In this document: positions 55,001 to 61,998 of the stretch, piece after piece
How positions within the stretch are numbered: position 1 is the stretch's first letter
Layout of the letters: each line of letters starts with the position of its first letter
From: Fusobacterium sp. FSA-380-WT-3A
GTDB taxonomy: Bacteria; Fusobacteriota; Fusobacteriia; Fusobacteriales; Fusobacteriaceae
Reading direction: 5' to 3'
DNA length: 64,000 nucleotides
NCBI RefSeq assembly: GCF_012843705.1
Contig: NZ_JABAFQ010000005.1
Location: 44,510-108,509, forward strand
Notes under the pieces: model-generated
The model's input: only the letters and a program-made list of their open reading frames with translations
Told to the model about the DNA's origin: nothing
The model's database searches: none
Program-made: the position numbers and the translations under genes

Positions 55001-55129
55001 TGGAATTTCTCTTATATTATTTATATTTTTTAAAATTTCTTCATAAAAATATAATAAATTTTTTTCTATATAATTTATTTTTTCTTTTTTTATATTTTTG
55101 AAAAAAGTTTCCCTTATTAAAAATTTCAT
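52082..55129 (-). CDS. SF1 (UvrD/Rep-type) helicase with RelE/ParE-like N-terminus and repeat-rich C-terminus
   Basis: A 1015-residue protein. Residues 1-95 resemble a RelE/ParE-like fold (IPKGFWIKKLKGVENRFEFR then DRVFFSL and ITFILYSSHD). The SF1 core has Walker A AGSAGSGKST (176-185), motif II VDEIQDF (372-378), motif III LLAGDIHQMI (397-406), motif IV VLSKNYRNS (431-439), motif V SVDEVKGLEYDNVV (520-533) and motif VI LFYVGITRSRKNL (565-577). From about 620 to 790 helical TPR-like repeats (GIRLYNVENYEEAQKAFEMA) follow, then ankyrin-like units at about 850-940. DNA repair UvrD lacks these ends. Single gene, ATP-dependent DNA or RNA unwinding in the cytosol; a role in defence or RNA-level stress is speculation. 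Confidence 0.82.
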   Translation of the reverse strand: MKFLIRETFFKNIKKEKINYIEKNLLYFYEEILKNINNIREIPKGFWIKKLKGVENRFEFRINNGDRVFFSLDKRKDEEEKITFILYSSHDRGVKKGKNAEINNLEEFSINKNEFIEENEEIPQEVYLDYSQVISYEVTEDGEFSKVGSDKNIYYYYYLNDEQYEALKEPTPLLVAGSAGSGKSTITIRKILNLEEYQEFYGIKKIGYFTGNALLKDTIKEQYQIFRKKDVPKITDFYTPREYYKKTLGIDTRKIVRLKKFKEFISFSFPNRKKLGIEDFNIYFEIMGILKGLMSKGSTDNWEKDLTSKLMSLENYLNLNKNYSLLDDESKKIIYKIAEKYEEWKDENNLYDMNDLAVRAIKNQPQYDFIIVDEIQDFTEVEIYFMLSLLKDKRNILLAGDIHQMINFNSFSFERLRNYYFKNNLQNTEVVLSKNYRNSKSIVELANFLTELRKEYIGNLGVKDYKENFIVDRGSITVIPPDYDLLKKVQTDVKFAIIVSSKEEKYKLDKFSDIHMRVFSVDEVKGLEYDNVVCLNLATTNLFAWEKIFNKDVKRDQRYRKYFNLFYVGITRSRKNLIIMEEKISGNKLLEKIKDFITISDNSDKEKINRKINKEIHHSNKEEWLQEGIRLYNVENYEEAQKAFEMAGYPTWILEKNIEEDIENGDYKLALEKINKNNLDKKKKHYENLIIDTLLKKEDYIKTLIYIVEILDTPYKYNEVKRIFTEKLEEGVFSKKELDRAIAIFSKKQENNILGDIYSKQNNYLLAINFYKKASNFAGIAKMRKKILEENFNKVENYFEKINIVENLLGKKDINSFDKNKLTPIFNSLKYQDMDILDMLIYLGAKYNGKVQGKYDILTYISKENYSKSIELYRYFLDKGYEYIFDSKVETPMEFSLKNKNRELTEFILKSKIIKDDYTSLDTNPIDLCAELYEIKYFKIFMKKLDLEKINDRIIEKLFQFVLGLTPDNNIQTRKKELMKKIYIRIVSEKYPDLKERLKKIVKEREEQEKNLDKK

Positions 55130-55255
55130 ACGTATCCTCTTTTCTGTAATTATTTTTTAATATATTAAATTATACTACACTTTATTATTTTATAAAAGTT
55201 TTTATTAAAAATGAACCATTTTAATTCATTTTCTTTTTTTTTATTTCATTTTCTC
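55130..55255. other. Divergent gap, helicase side
   Basis: AT-rich, no gene. A TATAAT on the minus strand about 45 bases before the helicase ATG may be its -10, but no clear -35 accompanies it. The plus strand holds the symporter promoter just beyond. Confidence 0.35.
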
Positions 55256-55284
55256 TTGACTTTTAGTTGCTATTGAGCTATACT
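55256..55284 (+). promoter_or_regulatory. Promoter of the DAACS symporter gene
   Basis: TTGACT (55256-55261) and TATACT (55279-55284) with 17 bases between, 45 bases before the ATG. Confidence 0.72.
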
Positions 55285-55328
55285 CTATTAGTAACTAAAT
55301 ATTATTTATTTCTTAGGAGGTCTTTTTT

Positions 55329-56492
55329 ATGGAAAAGATGAAAGATTCTCTAATAATAAAACTTATTATTGGAGTAGTTGTTGGACTTGTTATAGGTCTT
55401 TATGTTGGTGAAAGTGTTATAGGGCTTATTAACACTATCAAATTTATTTTAGGACAAGTAATATTCTTTACAGTTCCTTTAATTATTCTTGGATTTATAG
55501 CTCCTGCTATAACACAAATGAAATCTAACGCTAGTAAAATGCTTGCTACAATGTTAGGACTTTCATATGTTTCTTCTGTTGGAGCTGCAGTTATGTCTAT
55601 GATTGCTGGATATGCTTTAATTCCTAAATTAAATATTGTTAATAATGCTGAAGGATTAAAATCTATCCCTGAATTAATTTTTAAAGTTGAAATTCCTCCA
55701 GTAATGCAAGTTATGACAGCTTTAGTTCTTGCTATAGTTTTAGGACTTGCTGTTGTATGGACTGGTTCAAAAAGAACTGAAGAATTATTATTAGAATTTG
55801 GAAATATTATGTTAGCAGTTGTTAACAGAATAGTAATTCCTATTTTACCAGCTTTCATTGCTTGTACATTTGCAACTCTTGCTTATGAAGGTGGAATTAC
55901 AAAACAATTCCCAGTATTCGCTAAAGTTATTGTAATTGTATTAGTTGGACACTACATCTGGTTAACTATTCTTTATACAATTGGTGGAATTGTTAATAAA
56001 TGTAACCCTATGGAAGTATTAAAACATTATGGTCCAGCTTATTTAACAGCTGTTGGAACAATGTCTTCTGCTGCTACATTACCAGTTGCTTTATCTTGTG
56101 CTAAAAAATCTACAGTTTTAGATGAAGATATTGTAAACTTTGGTGTGCCATTAGGAGCAACTACTCATCTTTGTGGTTCTGTTTTAACAGAAGTTTTCTT
56201 TGTTATGACTGTTTCTAAAATATTATATGGAAACATCCCTAGCTTTGGAACAATGTTATTATTCGTAATTTTATTAGGAGTATTTGCTGTTGGAGCTCCT
56301 GGAGTACCAGGTGGAACTGTTATGGCATCAATTGGAATTATCATTTCTGTTTTAGGATTTGATGATACAGGAGTTGCTTTAATGCTTACAGTATTTGCTC
56401 TTCAAGATAGTTTCGGAACTGCTTGTAACGTAACAGGTGACGGAGCATTAACTATGATTCTTAACGGATTATATGGTAAGAAAAAGGCTTAA
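55329..56492 (+). CDS. Dicarboxylate/amino acid:cation symporter (DAACS family)
   Basis: A 387-residue inner-membrane protein with about eight hydrophobic segments plus re-entrant loops. The serine-rich motif near 245-260 (TAVGTMSSAATLPVALSC) is the HP1 hairpin of the GltPh/SstT fold. GAPGVPGGTVMAS and DSFGTACNVTGDGALTMIL near 322-333 and 358-376 form HP2 and the substrate/sodium-binding helix. Substrate could be glutamate, aspartate, serine or threonine; I cannot tell which. AGGAGG precedes the ATG. Single-gene unit. Confidence 0.92.
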   Translation: MEKMKDSLIIKLIIGVVVGLVIGLYVGESVIGLINTIKFILGQVIFFTVPLIILGFIAPAITQMKSNASKMLATMLGLSYVSSVGAAVMSMIAGYALIPKLNIVNNAEGLKSIPELIFKVEIPPVMQVMTALVLAIVLGLAVVWTGSKRTEELLLEFGNIMLAVVNRIVIPILPAFIACTFATLAYEGGITKQFPVFAKVIVIVLVGHYIWLTILYTIGGIVNKCNPMEVLKHYGPAYLTAVGTMSSAATLPVALSCAKKSTVLDEDIVNFGVPLGATTHLCGSVLTEVFFVMTVSKILYGNIPSFGTMLLFVILLGVFAVGAPGVPGGTVMASIGIIISVLGFDDTGVALMLTVFALQDSFGTACNVTGDGALTMILNGLYGKKKA

Positions 56493-56522
56493 TAAAACTT
56501 TAAAGTCAAATTAATATAAAAT

Positions 56523-56569
56523 AAAAAGGATGCTATAAAGTAATTTATTATTTTATACATCCTTTTTAT
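56523..56569 (+). terminator. Intrinsic terminator of the symporter gene
   Basis: AAAAAGGATG (56523-56532) pairs with CATCCTTTTT (56558-56567); the stem extends by AT pairs inside. Confidence 0.8.
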
Positions 56570-56574
56570 TTTAC

Positions 56575-56603
56575 TTGCTTTTATTTTTTTCCTATGTTAA
56601 AAT
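56575..56603 (+). promoter_or_regulatory. Promoter of the ABC importer operon
   Basis: TTGCTT (56575-56580) and TAAAAT (56598-56603) are 17 bases apart, 32 bases before the ATG at 56635. Confidence 0.58.
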
Positions 56604-56634
56604 TATAAAGTAAATAATTTAGAAAGGCAAAATT

Positions 56635-57399
56635 ATGGATAATAAAAATATTTTTAAAAAACATATTTTATTTTTAGGAATTTTTATATTTTGGTTTATA
56701 ACTTCCTATTTTAAAATGTGGAATACTTTTTTAGTTCCAACTCCTTGGAAAGTTTTTAATACTTTTATTATATTTATTGAAAATGGAAAATTATTCCATC
56801 ATCTTTTCACAAGTTTTTTAAGAGTTTTTTTTGGTTTTCTTATTGCTTTTTCTTTAGGAGTTCCTCTTGCTATACTATTTGGAACTTTTCCTAAACTATA
56901 TATATATTTTCAAGGAATATTAGAATTTTTTAGAAATGTCCCTCCTTTATCCCTTATGCCTCTTATTATTTTATGGTTTGGAATCGGTGAAACTTCAAAA
57001 ATAGTGATTATAGTTTTGGCTTCTTTTTTCCCTATCTTTTTGAATACTTTAAAAGGAATAAGAAGTTGTGATAAAAAACTTATTGAGGTTGGACAAGTTT
57101 TTGGACTTAATAAATGGGAGATATTTAAAAAAATTATATTTCCAAACTCCATTCCTGATATACTTCTTGGAGTAAAACTTTCTATTGGTTATTCATGGAG
57201 GTCCATTATAGGAGCTGAAATGATAGCTGCTTCTTCTGGACTTGGATATTTAATATTGGATGGACAACTTTTATCAAGGATAGATATTGTAACCATTGGA
57301 ATTATTTCCATTGGAATTTTTGGAATTTTTACTGATAAACTCCTATCTAAAATTATTGGAAGTTTTTTAAAGAAGAGAGGTTTTATAGGTTATGAATAA
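56635..57399 (+). CDS. ABC importer permease, nitrate/sulfonate/taurine type
   Basis: A 254-residue membrane permease with about six hydrophobic segments. FLRVFFGFLIAFSLGVPLAI and FFRNVPPLSLMPLIILWFGIGE with the EAA-type loop RSCDKKLIEVGQVFGLNKWE (near 141-160) are SsuC/TauC/NrtB-like. It works with the ATPase and lipoprotein that follow. Its 3' end overlaps the ATPase gene by 8 bases. Substrate is not predictable from the permease: alkanesulfonate, thiamine precursor, riboflavin or bicarbonate/nitrate are all carried by this class. Confidence 0.88.
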   Translation: MDNKNIFKKHILFLGIFIFWFITSYFKMWNTFLVPTPWKVFNTFIIFIENGKLFHHLFTSFLRVFFGFLIAFSLGVPLAILFGTFPKLYIYFQGILEFFRNVPPLSLMPLIILWFGIGETSKIVIIVLASFFPIFLNTLKGIRSCDKKLIEVGQVFGLNKWEIFKKIIFPNSIPDILLGVKLSIGYSWRSIIGAEMIAASSGLGYLILDGQLLSRIDIVTIGIISIGIFGIFTDKLLSKIIGSFLKKRGFIGYE

Positions 57400-58099
57400 A
57401 TTTATACTTAAAAATCTTAATAAAAAATTTCAAGATAAAGAAATCTTTAAAAATATAGATTTAGAAATTAATAGTGATGAAATAACTGTTATTTTAGGAA
57501 AAAGTGGTTGTGGAAAAACTACTTTACTTAGAATACTAGGTGGTTTAGATAAAGACTTTTTAGGAAATATAACTTTTTTAAAAAATAATATGGAAGTTCC
57601 TAATTTTAAAATAGGTTTTGTATTTCAAGAAAGTCGTCTTATGCCTTGGCTTACAGTTGAAAAAAATATAAAAATTCATGATAAAGAAAACAAAATATCT
57701 AGCTCTGATGTTGATAAATTCTTATCTTTAGTTTCCCTTGATAATTGTAAAAATCTTTTTCCTAATCAGTTATCTGGAGGAATGAGTAATAGAGTTTCTA
57801 TAGCTAGAGCACTTTCTTATAATCCAGATATACTTTTAATGGATGAACCTTTTTCAGCTCTTGATTATTTTACTAGAAAAAATTTACAAAAAGTTATAGT
57901 TGATGTTTTTAAAAATACTAATAAGGGAATTATTTTTGTAACCCATGATATTGATGAAGCTCTAACTATTGCAAATAAAATTTTAGTTATAAGTCAAAAA
58001 AATTTTTACGAATTTTCTTTAGGAAATAATCTAGAAAGAGATATTGATAGTACAAAATTTTTAAACATAAAAAAGGAAATCAAAAAATTATTAGAATAA
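57392..58099 (+). CDS. ABC importer ATP-binding protein
   Basis: A 235-residue ABC ATPase. Walker A GKSGCGKTTLLR near 36-47, Q-loop FVFQESRLMPWLTVEKN near 72-88, signature LSGGMSNRVSIARAL near 127-141, Walker B ILLMDEPFSALD near 148-159, and the switch His in FVTHDIDEA. Typical of SsuB/NrtD-type importers. Overlaps the permease gene, so translation is coupled. The binding protein gene follows after 20 bases. Confidence 0.93.
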   Translation: MNKFILKNLNKKFQDKEIFKNIDLEINSDEITVILGKSGCGKTTLLRILGGLDKDFLGNITFLKNNMEVPNFKIGFVFQESRLMPWLTVEKNIKIHDKENKISSSDVDKFLSLVSLDNCKNLFPNQLSGGMSNRVSIARALSYNPDILLMDEPFSALDYFTRKNLQKVIVDVFKNTNKGIIFVTHDIDEALTIANKILVISQKNFYEFSLGNNLERDIDSTKFLNIKKEIKKLLE

Positions 58100-58119
58100 T
58101 ATTTATAAGGAGATTCAAA

Positions 58120-59061
58120 ATGAAAAAAAAATTATTTGCTATTTTATTACTTGTAGTTTTTGCTTTTATTGGATGTGGTAAAGAAAAAGTAGAGGAATAT
58201 CCTAAGACAATTAATATGACTTATGTTAAAGCTCCTCTTAATATTCCCTCTATTTTAGGTAGAAATGATGGACTTTTCCAAAAAGCTTTTGATGATGTCA
58301 ATACAGAAATAAAATTTTCTGAGCTTACAACTGGGCCTGAACAAATCCAAGCTTTAGCATCTGGACAAATGGATATTCTATATGCTCTTAGTTCTACTTC
58401 TGCTCTAATAGGAGCTTCTAATGGAGTAGATTTAAAAATTACAGGAGTTTATACTAGAGCTCCAAAAGTATTTATGATATTAACTAAAGATGAAAATATA
58501 AAATCACCAAAAGATTTTATTGGAAAAAAAGTTGCTGGTCCTAAAGGAACTATTTTACATCAACTTTTAGTAACATACTTAAATACAGAAAATGTAAATG
58601 TTGATGATGTAGAATTTTTAAATATGGGACTTCCTGGAGCAATGTCTGCTCTTTTAAATGGAAGTGTTGATATAGCTCTTTTAGCTGGCCCTGTGGCTCT
58701 TAATACTATAAAGTCTGGAGCAAAAGTTATTACAACAGGAGAAGGACTTGTACAAGGTTTAGTTGTTACTGCTGTAAGAGGAGATTTTTTAGAAAAATAT
58801 CCTAAAGCTATGGAAAGATTTAATAAAACTAATGATGATATTTTAGATATTATAAATAATCATTTTGAGGATATAGTTGATAAAGTTGCTAAGGAAGTTG
58901 AAAATACTCCTGAAGAAGTTAGAACTATGTTCCCACTTTATGATTTTAATACTGCTATTACAGAAAATGATATTAAAGATTTAAAAGCTACTCAAGATTT
59001 TTTAATTGCTAATGGACTACAAGAAAAGGCAATTGATGTAGAAAGTATAATTGTTAAATAA
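58120..59061 (+). CDS. ABC importer substrate-binding lipoprotein, NMT1/SsuA-like
   Basis: A 313-residue lipoprotein: signal peptide with lipid-Cys 19 (LLVVFAFIGCGKEK). INMTYVKAPLNIPSILGRNDG, then ASGQMDILYALSSTSALIGASNG, DFIGKKVAGPKGT and LLNGSVDIALLAGPVAL, are the blocks of the NMT1/SsuA/TauA family. It binds a small solute outside the inner membrane for the two partners upstream. The ligand is unknown. AAGGAGATTC precedes the ATG. Followed by the operon terminator. Confidence 0.9.
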   Translation: MKKKLFAILLLVVFAFIGCGKEKVEEYPKTINMTYVKAPLNIPSILGRNDGLFQKAFDDVNTEIKFSELTTGPEQIQALASGQMDILYALSSTSALIGASNGVDLKITGVYTRAPKVFMILTKDENIKSPKDFIGKKVAGPKGTILHQLLVTYLNTENVNVDDVEFLNMGLPGAMSALLNGSVDIALLAGPVALNTIKSGAKVITTGEGLVQGLVVTAVRGDFLEKYPKAMERFNKTNDDILDIINNHFEDIVDKVAKEVENTPEEVRTMFPLYDFNTAITENDIKDLKATQDFLIANGLQEKAIDVESIIVK

Positions 59062-59089
59062 GTTTTTGGGAGAAATTTAACATAGATAA

Positions 59090-59142
59090 AATTGGAGCTG
59101 TTACATTCTATAAAAAATATTTTGTAACAGTTCTAATTTTTT
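59090..59142 (+). terminator. Intrinsic terminator of the ABC importer operon
   Basis: AATTGGAGCTGTTACA (59090-59105) pairs with TGTAACAGTTCTAATT (59123-59138), with two G-U pairs, and T-run. Confidence 0.82.
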
Positions 59143-59152
59143 AAAAAACATA

Positions 59153-59181
59153 TTGACAATTATCGAAGTGTATTTTATAAT
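59153..59181 (+). promoter_or_regulatory. arsR promoter with operator in spacer
   Basis: TTGACA (59153-59158) and TATAAT (59176-59181) with 17 bases between. The spacer has ATTATCGAAGTGTAT, sharing the ATCGA core with the palindromes ahead of the two next genes, so it is a candidate ArsR operator. Confidence 0.68.
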
Positions 59182-59204
59182 TAATCTATAAAAGGAGGGG
59201 AATA

Positions 59205-59483
59205 ATGAATAAATATGAAAAAAACTCTAAAATTTTTAAAGCTTTTTGTGACCCAAATAGACTTAAAATTATTCATCTTTTACAAAAAGGAGAGTTATGT
59301 GGTTGTAAATTATTAGAGCAATTAAATATTGGACAGCCTACTTTATCTCATCATATGAAAATTTTAATAGATTCTGGAATTGTTAAAGGTTTTAAAAATG
59401 GAAAGTGGATGTATTATTCTCTTGATGTAGATGGTTTTAAAAATGTAAAAAATATTTTAGAGGATATATTAAAAGATAGATAA
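59205..59483 (+). CDS. ArsR/SmtB-family metal-sensing repressor
   Basis: A 92-residue winged-helix protein. KIFKAFCDPNRLKIIHLL (9-26) and the ELCGCKLLEQL segment (31-41) give the ELCxC metal-binding motif of ArsR-type proteins, with C32 and C34 (and C15 nearby). The recognition helix is QPTLSHHMKILIDSGIV (44-60). Binding of arsenite-like thiophilic metals releases the repressor. It is first of arsR-thioredoxin-permease and probably controls all three through the AT-rich palindromes before each. Confidence 0.9.
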   Translation: MNKYEKNSKIFKAFCDPNRLKIIHLLQKGELCGCKLLEQLNIGQPTLSHHMKILIDSGIVKGFKNGKWMYYSLDVDGFKNVKNILEDILKDR

Positions 59484-59502
59484 TTATATTATCTATTTTT
59501 TA
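59476..59502 (+). terminator. Weak intrinsic terminator after arsR
   Basis: ATAGAT (59476-59481) pairs with ATCTAT (59491-59496) and T5 follows; a short stem overlapping the stop region of arsR. Confidence 0.45.
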
Positions 59503-59507
59503 TCCAG

Positions 59508-59525
59508 AAATATATCGATATATTT
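59508..59525. promoter_or_regulatory. Perfect 18-bp palindrome, candidate ArsR operator
   Basis: AAATATATCGATATATTT is fully self-complementary and lies ahead of the thioredoxin-like gene, with TATAAT at 59530-59535 nearby. The core ATCGAT recurs before the permease gene (59980-59991) and, as ATCGA, in the arsR promoter. Confidence 0.6.
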
Positions 59526-59555
59526 AAATATATAATATTATTTTAAGGAGGAGAT

Positions 59556-59915
59556 ATGGGATTATTTGATAAATTATTTAAAAAAGATTGTGGTTGTTCT
59601 TGTGGTGCTGAGAAAATAGAAAAAGTTGATATAGAAAAAACTTCTTGTCAATGTGAATGTAAAAATTCTGATAAAAAAGTTTTAGTTAAAATTTTAGGTT
59701 CTGGCTGTAAAAATTGTAATACTTTGGAGGAAAATACTTTAGAAGCTCTAAAAGAACTAGGATTTGAATTTCAATTAGAACATGTGAGAGATTTTTCTGA
59801 GATTGCTAAATATGGAATAATGTCTACTCCAGGTCTATGGGTAGATGGAAAAATTGTTTCTTACGGAAAAGTTTTATCAAAAGAACAAATAAAAAATTTA
59901 ATAGAAAAAAATTAG
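59556..59915 (+). CDS. Thioredoxin-like redox protein with N-terminal Cys clusters
   Basis: A 119-residue protein. Residues about 40-119 are a small thioredoxin/glutaredoxin-like domain: VLVKILGSGCKNCNTLEENTL has the active CKNC (C51, C54), and MSTPGLWVDGKIVSYGKVL the cis-Pro segment. The N-terminal 38 residues carry two Cys groups, CGCSC (C12, C14, C16) and CQCEC (C31, C33, C35), which is unusual and suggests thiophilic metal binding. Between ArsR and an ArsP-type permease, so metalloid handling is likely. Its own operator and terminator surround it. Confidence 0.82.
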   Translation: MGLFDKLFKKDCGCSCGAEKIEKVDIEKTSCQCECKNSDKKVLVKILGSGCKNCNTLEENTLEALKELGFEFQLEHVRDFSEIAKYGIMSTPGLWVDGKIVSYGKVLSKEQIKNLIEKN

Positions 59916-59923
59916 AAAATATT

Positions 59924-59968
59924 AAGACTGTTGTATTTTTATAATAATTAATTTTCGACAGTCTTTTT
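59924..59968 (+). terminator. Intrinsic terminator after the thioredoxin-like gene
   Basis: AAGACTGTTG (59924-59933) pairs with CGACAGTCTT (59956-59965), followed by T-run. Confidence 0.78.
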
Positions 59969-59979
59969 ATAAAAATAAT

Positions 59980-60000
59980 AAATCGATATTTATCAATATA
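59980..60000. promoter_or_regulatory. Candidate ArsR operator before the permease
   Basis: AAATCGATATTT followed by ATCAATATA; shares the ATCGAT core with the perfect palindrome at 59508-59525 and sits directly before the ribosome site of the permease gene. Confidence 0.5.
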
Positions 60001-60010
60001 AGGAGAGTAT

Positions 60011-61033
60011 ATGAGTTTTTTAATTAATATTTGGATTTTTATACAAAATCAAATTTTGAGTATGAAATGGTTAAATCAATTAGTAGAGATTATTTTAATA
60101 AAAATGGGATTAAATAAAAGTAGTCACTTATTTATTGGAATACATTTTTTCTTCTATGATGTAATAAAAATAGTGATTTTACTTTGTTCATTAATATTTC
60201 TTATCAGTTATATTCAAAGTTATTTCCCTCCAGAAAAAAGTAAAAAAATATTAGGAAGATTTCATGGATTAACAGCAAATATTATAGGAGCATTATTAGG
60301 AACTGTTACTCCTTTTTGTAGTTGTTCATCTATACCTTTGTTTATAGGTTTTACATCAGCAGGACTTCCAATAAGTGTTACATTTTCTTTTTTAATTTCA
60401 TCACCTATGGTAGATTTAGGTTCTCTACTTTTATTGATGAGTATTTTTGGAAGTAAAGTTGCTCTTTTATATGTAATTTTAGGACTTGTAATAGCTGTAG
60501 TTGGTGGAACTCTTATAGAAAAAATGAAACTTGAAAATGAAATAGAAGATTTTATTTTGGCTGCTTCAAAAAATGGAAATATAGATATTGAAATCCCTGA
60601 TTTAACTATGCAAGAAAGATTAATATATGCTAAAGAGCAAACAATAGAAACTTTTAAAAAAGTTTTTCCATATATTTTAATAGGAGTTGGAATTGGAGCC
60701 ATAATTCATAACTGGATTCCAGAAAAATGGGTAGTTGGAATTTTAGGAAGCAAAAATCCTTTTGGAGTTATATTAGCAACCTTAATAGGAGTTCCTATAT
60801 ATGCTGATATTTTTGGAACTATTCCTATTGCTGAAGCATTATTTTCTAAAGGAGCTAATTTAGGAAGTATCCTATCTTTTATGATGGCAGTAACTACTTT
60901 ATCCCTTCCATCTCTAATAATGTTAAGAAAGGCTATAAAGCCAAAATTATTAAAAATATTTGTAGGAATTTGTACTATTGGAATTATAATAGTTGGATAT
61001 TTCTTTAACCTATTTCAATATTATATTATATAA
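60011..61033 (+). CDS. ArsP/YraQ-type permease (UPF0718)
   Basis: A 340-residue inner-membrane protein with about eight hydrophobic segments. GTVTPFCSCSSIPLFIGFTSAGLPISV has the Cys pair (C103, C105) characteristic of the family, and SSPMVDLGSLLL and GVPIYADIFGTIPIAEALFSKG are further family marks. ArsP of Campylobacter exports trivalent organoarsenicals; other members move other thiophilic species or remain unassigned. The ArsR gene and the Cys-rich thioredoxin-like gene support metalloid export. AAGGAGAG precedes the ATG. Confidence 0.87.
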   Translation: MSFLINIWIFIQNQILSMKWLNQLVEIILIKMGLNKSSHLFIGIHFFFYDVIKIVILLCSLIFLISYIQSYFPPEKSKKILGRFHGLTANIIGALLGTVTPFCSCSSIPLFIGFTSAGLPISVTFSFLISSPMVDLGSLLLLMSIFGSKVALLYVILGLVIAVVGGTLIEKMKLENEIEDFILAASKNGNIDIEIPDLTMQERLIYAKEQTIETFKKVFPYILIGVGIGAIIHNWIPEKWVVGILGSKNPFGVILATLIGVPIYADIFGTIPIAEALFSKGANLGSILSFMMAVTTLSLPSLIMLRKAIKPKLLKIFVGICTIGIIIVGYFFNLFQYYII

Positions 61034-61074
61034 AAATAAGAGGTTGTTATAAAATATAGCAACCTCTTATTTTT
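61032..61074. terminator. Bidirectional intrinsic terminator
   Basis: AAAATAAGAGGTTG pairs with CAACCTCTTATTTT between the convergent permease and lysO genes, with A and T runs on the outer sides. Confidence 0.87.
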
Positions 61075-61090
61075 ATAATTTTTATTATGT

Positions 61091-61693
61091 TTACATTAAA
61101 CCAAATATAGATATCGTTGTTGTTACTAAAAATGGAACTGCAGTTGTTAAAAACATTCCTGAAAAAAATGCTACAACAGAAATATCTGATGAGTTACTTC
61201 TATTTATAATTGGAAGCAAAGTATCCATAGCTGTAGCTCCTGCCACAGAAACAGATTCTAAAGAACCGATATATTTTGCTATAAAAGGAACTGTAAAAAT
61301 AGAGATTATTTCTCTTAAGACATTTGTTAAAAAAGCCACACTTCCTAACTCTGCACTTATTTTAGAAAGTTCTATAGCTGATAAAGAATACCAACCAAGT
61401 CCCATACTTACAGCTATTCCTTCCCCCATACCTATTTTAGTTAAAATAGCTCCTAAATATCCTCCAATACCAGAGCCTATAATTGTACTTAGTGGTAGTA
61501 ACCATACTTTTTTTCCATATTTTTTCAAACTATTAAATATATCTCCATTATCCCCTATATCCATACCTACAAAAAATAATAAAAGACAAAGTCCAAAACT
61601 TACCAATGAATCTACATTATTTATTATCATATCATTTCTAAAAAATAATCCTAAAATAATCCCACAAATAATTGAAATTCCTATTCCTAACAT
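61091..61693 (-). CDS. LysO-family exporter, C-terminal component
   Basis: A 200-residue membrane protein matching the C-terminal two-thirds of LysO (DUF340). GFGLCLLLFFVGMDIGDNG-type and PLSTIIGSGIGGYLGAIL are the conserved start, with MGEGIAVSMGLGWYSLSAIELSKI near 90-113 as family signature and NVLREIISIFTVPF further on. LysO of E. coli is a single protein of about 300 residues exporting lysine; here it is split. Start ATG overlaps the stop of the N-terminal component by one base. Confidence 0.85.
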   Translation of the reverse strand: MLGIGISIICGIILGLFFRNDMIINNVDSLVSFGLCLLLFFVGMDIGDNGDIFNSLKKYGKKVWLLPLSTIIGSGIGGYLGAILTKIGMGEGIAVSMGLGWYSLSAIELSKISAELGSVAFLTNVLREIISIFTVPFIAKYIGSLESVSVAGATAMDTLLPIINRSNSSDISVVAFFSGMFLTTAVPFLVTTTISIFGLM

Positions 61694-61986
61694 TATTTTT
61701 CCCCCTCTTTAAAAACTTTTTTTAAAGTCTTAAAACATAGATATGTAAAAGCCACACTAAAAGTTGTGGTACAAATAGCAAAAATTAAAGATTGTATCCC
61801 TATTTTGCTGATATTTGCAATTATTTTATCATCTATTCCTATTTTATACCCCATTGTTCCCAAAAGTATAAAAAGAGAGATTGTTTGTAAAAGTCTTAAT
61901 TTTTCTTTTACAGCTTGTGGTATAAGATTTTTTCTAACTAACATTGCTCCAAACACTAAAATAATAATGTAGATTAAAATTTGCAT
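61693..61986 (-). CDS. LysO-family exporter, N-terminal component
   Basis: 97 residues from ATG 61986 with GGAGGG 4-5 bases upstream; a TTG four codons earlier lies within that ribosome site. The protein MQILIYIIILVFGAMLVRKN has three hydrophobic segments and LLQTISLFILLGTMGYKIG is typical of the LysO N-terminal part. With the next gene it makes one exporter of the LysO family, lysine or a related basic amino acid being the likely substrate. The one-base overlap implies tight coupling. It is known for this family to be split in some lineages. Confidence 0.83.
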   Translation of the reverse strand: MQILIYIIILVFGAMLVRKNLIPQAVKEKLRLLQTISLFILLGTMGYKIGIDDKIIANISKIGIQSLIFAICTTTFSVAFTYLCFKTLKKVFKEGEK

Positions 61987-61998
61987 TTTTCCCTCCAA

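Noticed and set aside
60262..60702. 146-residue minus-strand ORF antisense to the ArsP-type permease
   Set aside because: Shadow of the permease, no ribosome site or recognisable domain.
61091..61986. Frameshifted lysO pseudogene
   Set aside because: Both parts have proper starts, the second is joined by a one-base start/stop overlap, and split LysO forms are known.
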